A stretch of 9,905 bases of DNA from Caldilineaceae bacterium (lineage in GTDB: Bacteria > Chloroflexota > Anaerolineae > Caldilineales > Caldilineaceae). Under the pieces are notes generated by a model. That model saw only the letters and a list, made by a program, of their open reading frames with translations, was not told the DNA's origin and searched no databases. Both the position numbers and the translations under genes were made by a program. The DNA lies in contig JAAUPU010000041.1 in NCBI GenBank assembly GCA_012032975.1, forward strand, positions 1 to 9,905. The letters are read 5' to 3'. Positions 8,637 through 9,905 of this stretch are shown here, piece after piece (within the stretch, counting starts at the first letter, position 1; each line of letters starts with the position of its first letter).

Positions 8637-9905
<1,269 letters not shown>

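Overview
This window carries two divergent blocks of core bacterial genes around an intergenic region of about 900 bp. It does not look like an accessory island. The minus strand holds the head of a division and cell-wall (dcw) cluster in the order mraZ, rsmH, an ftsL-like gene, then ftsI, which leaves the window at base 1. The plus strand holds rpoB and then rpoC, which leaves at base 9905. Gene order, the large lineage-specific insertion in RpoB and the long coiled-coil insertion in RpoC suggest a Chloroflexota bacterium, perhaps near Anaerolineae or Caldilineae. That placement is inferred from protein character and was not tested.

The intergenic region is the most informative non-coding part. 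Facing mraZ is a near-consensus promoter (TAGACA, 17 nt, TATAAT). It is followed by four GTGGGG/A boxes spaced 20, 22 and 21 bp, which suit MraZ autoregulation. Next comes a perfect GAAC-N4-GTTC palindrome resembling the LexA box of Gram-positive bacteria, next to a second possible -10. Facing rpoB is TTGACA, 17 nt, TAAAGT at 4088-4116, about 500 bp before the start codon. This implies a leader of roughly 470 nt with several hairpins. The rpoB-rpoC gap contains an interrupted inverted repeat built on CCACGAAG/CTTCGTGG.

The genes work in two processes: control of division and septal peptidoglycan synthesis (MraZ, RsmH, FtsL-like, FtsI), and the catalytic core of RNA polymerase (beta and beta-prime).

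The reading frames are damaged. rpoB needs two single-base corrections. rsmH needs a missing base, an extra base and a local repair around an in-frame TGA. ftsI needs one. Such lesions in several essential genes are best explained as sequence or consensus errors, so these genes are annotated across the breaks. The oddest feature is in rpoC: after about 339 residues of normal beta-prime it continues in frame into about 79 residues that read as a PAPS-type sulfotransferase. The junction lies in a short stretch plausible in both families, so an assembly chimera or recombination is likely. I found no convincing undescribed system; the promoter architecture and the rpoC junction deserve the closest look.
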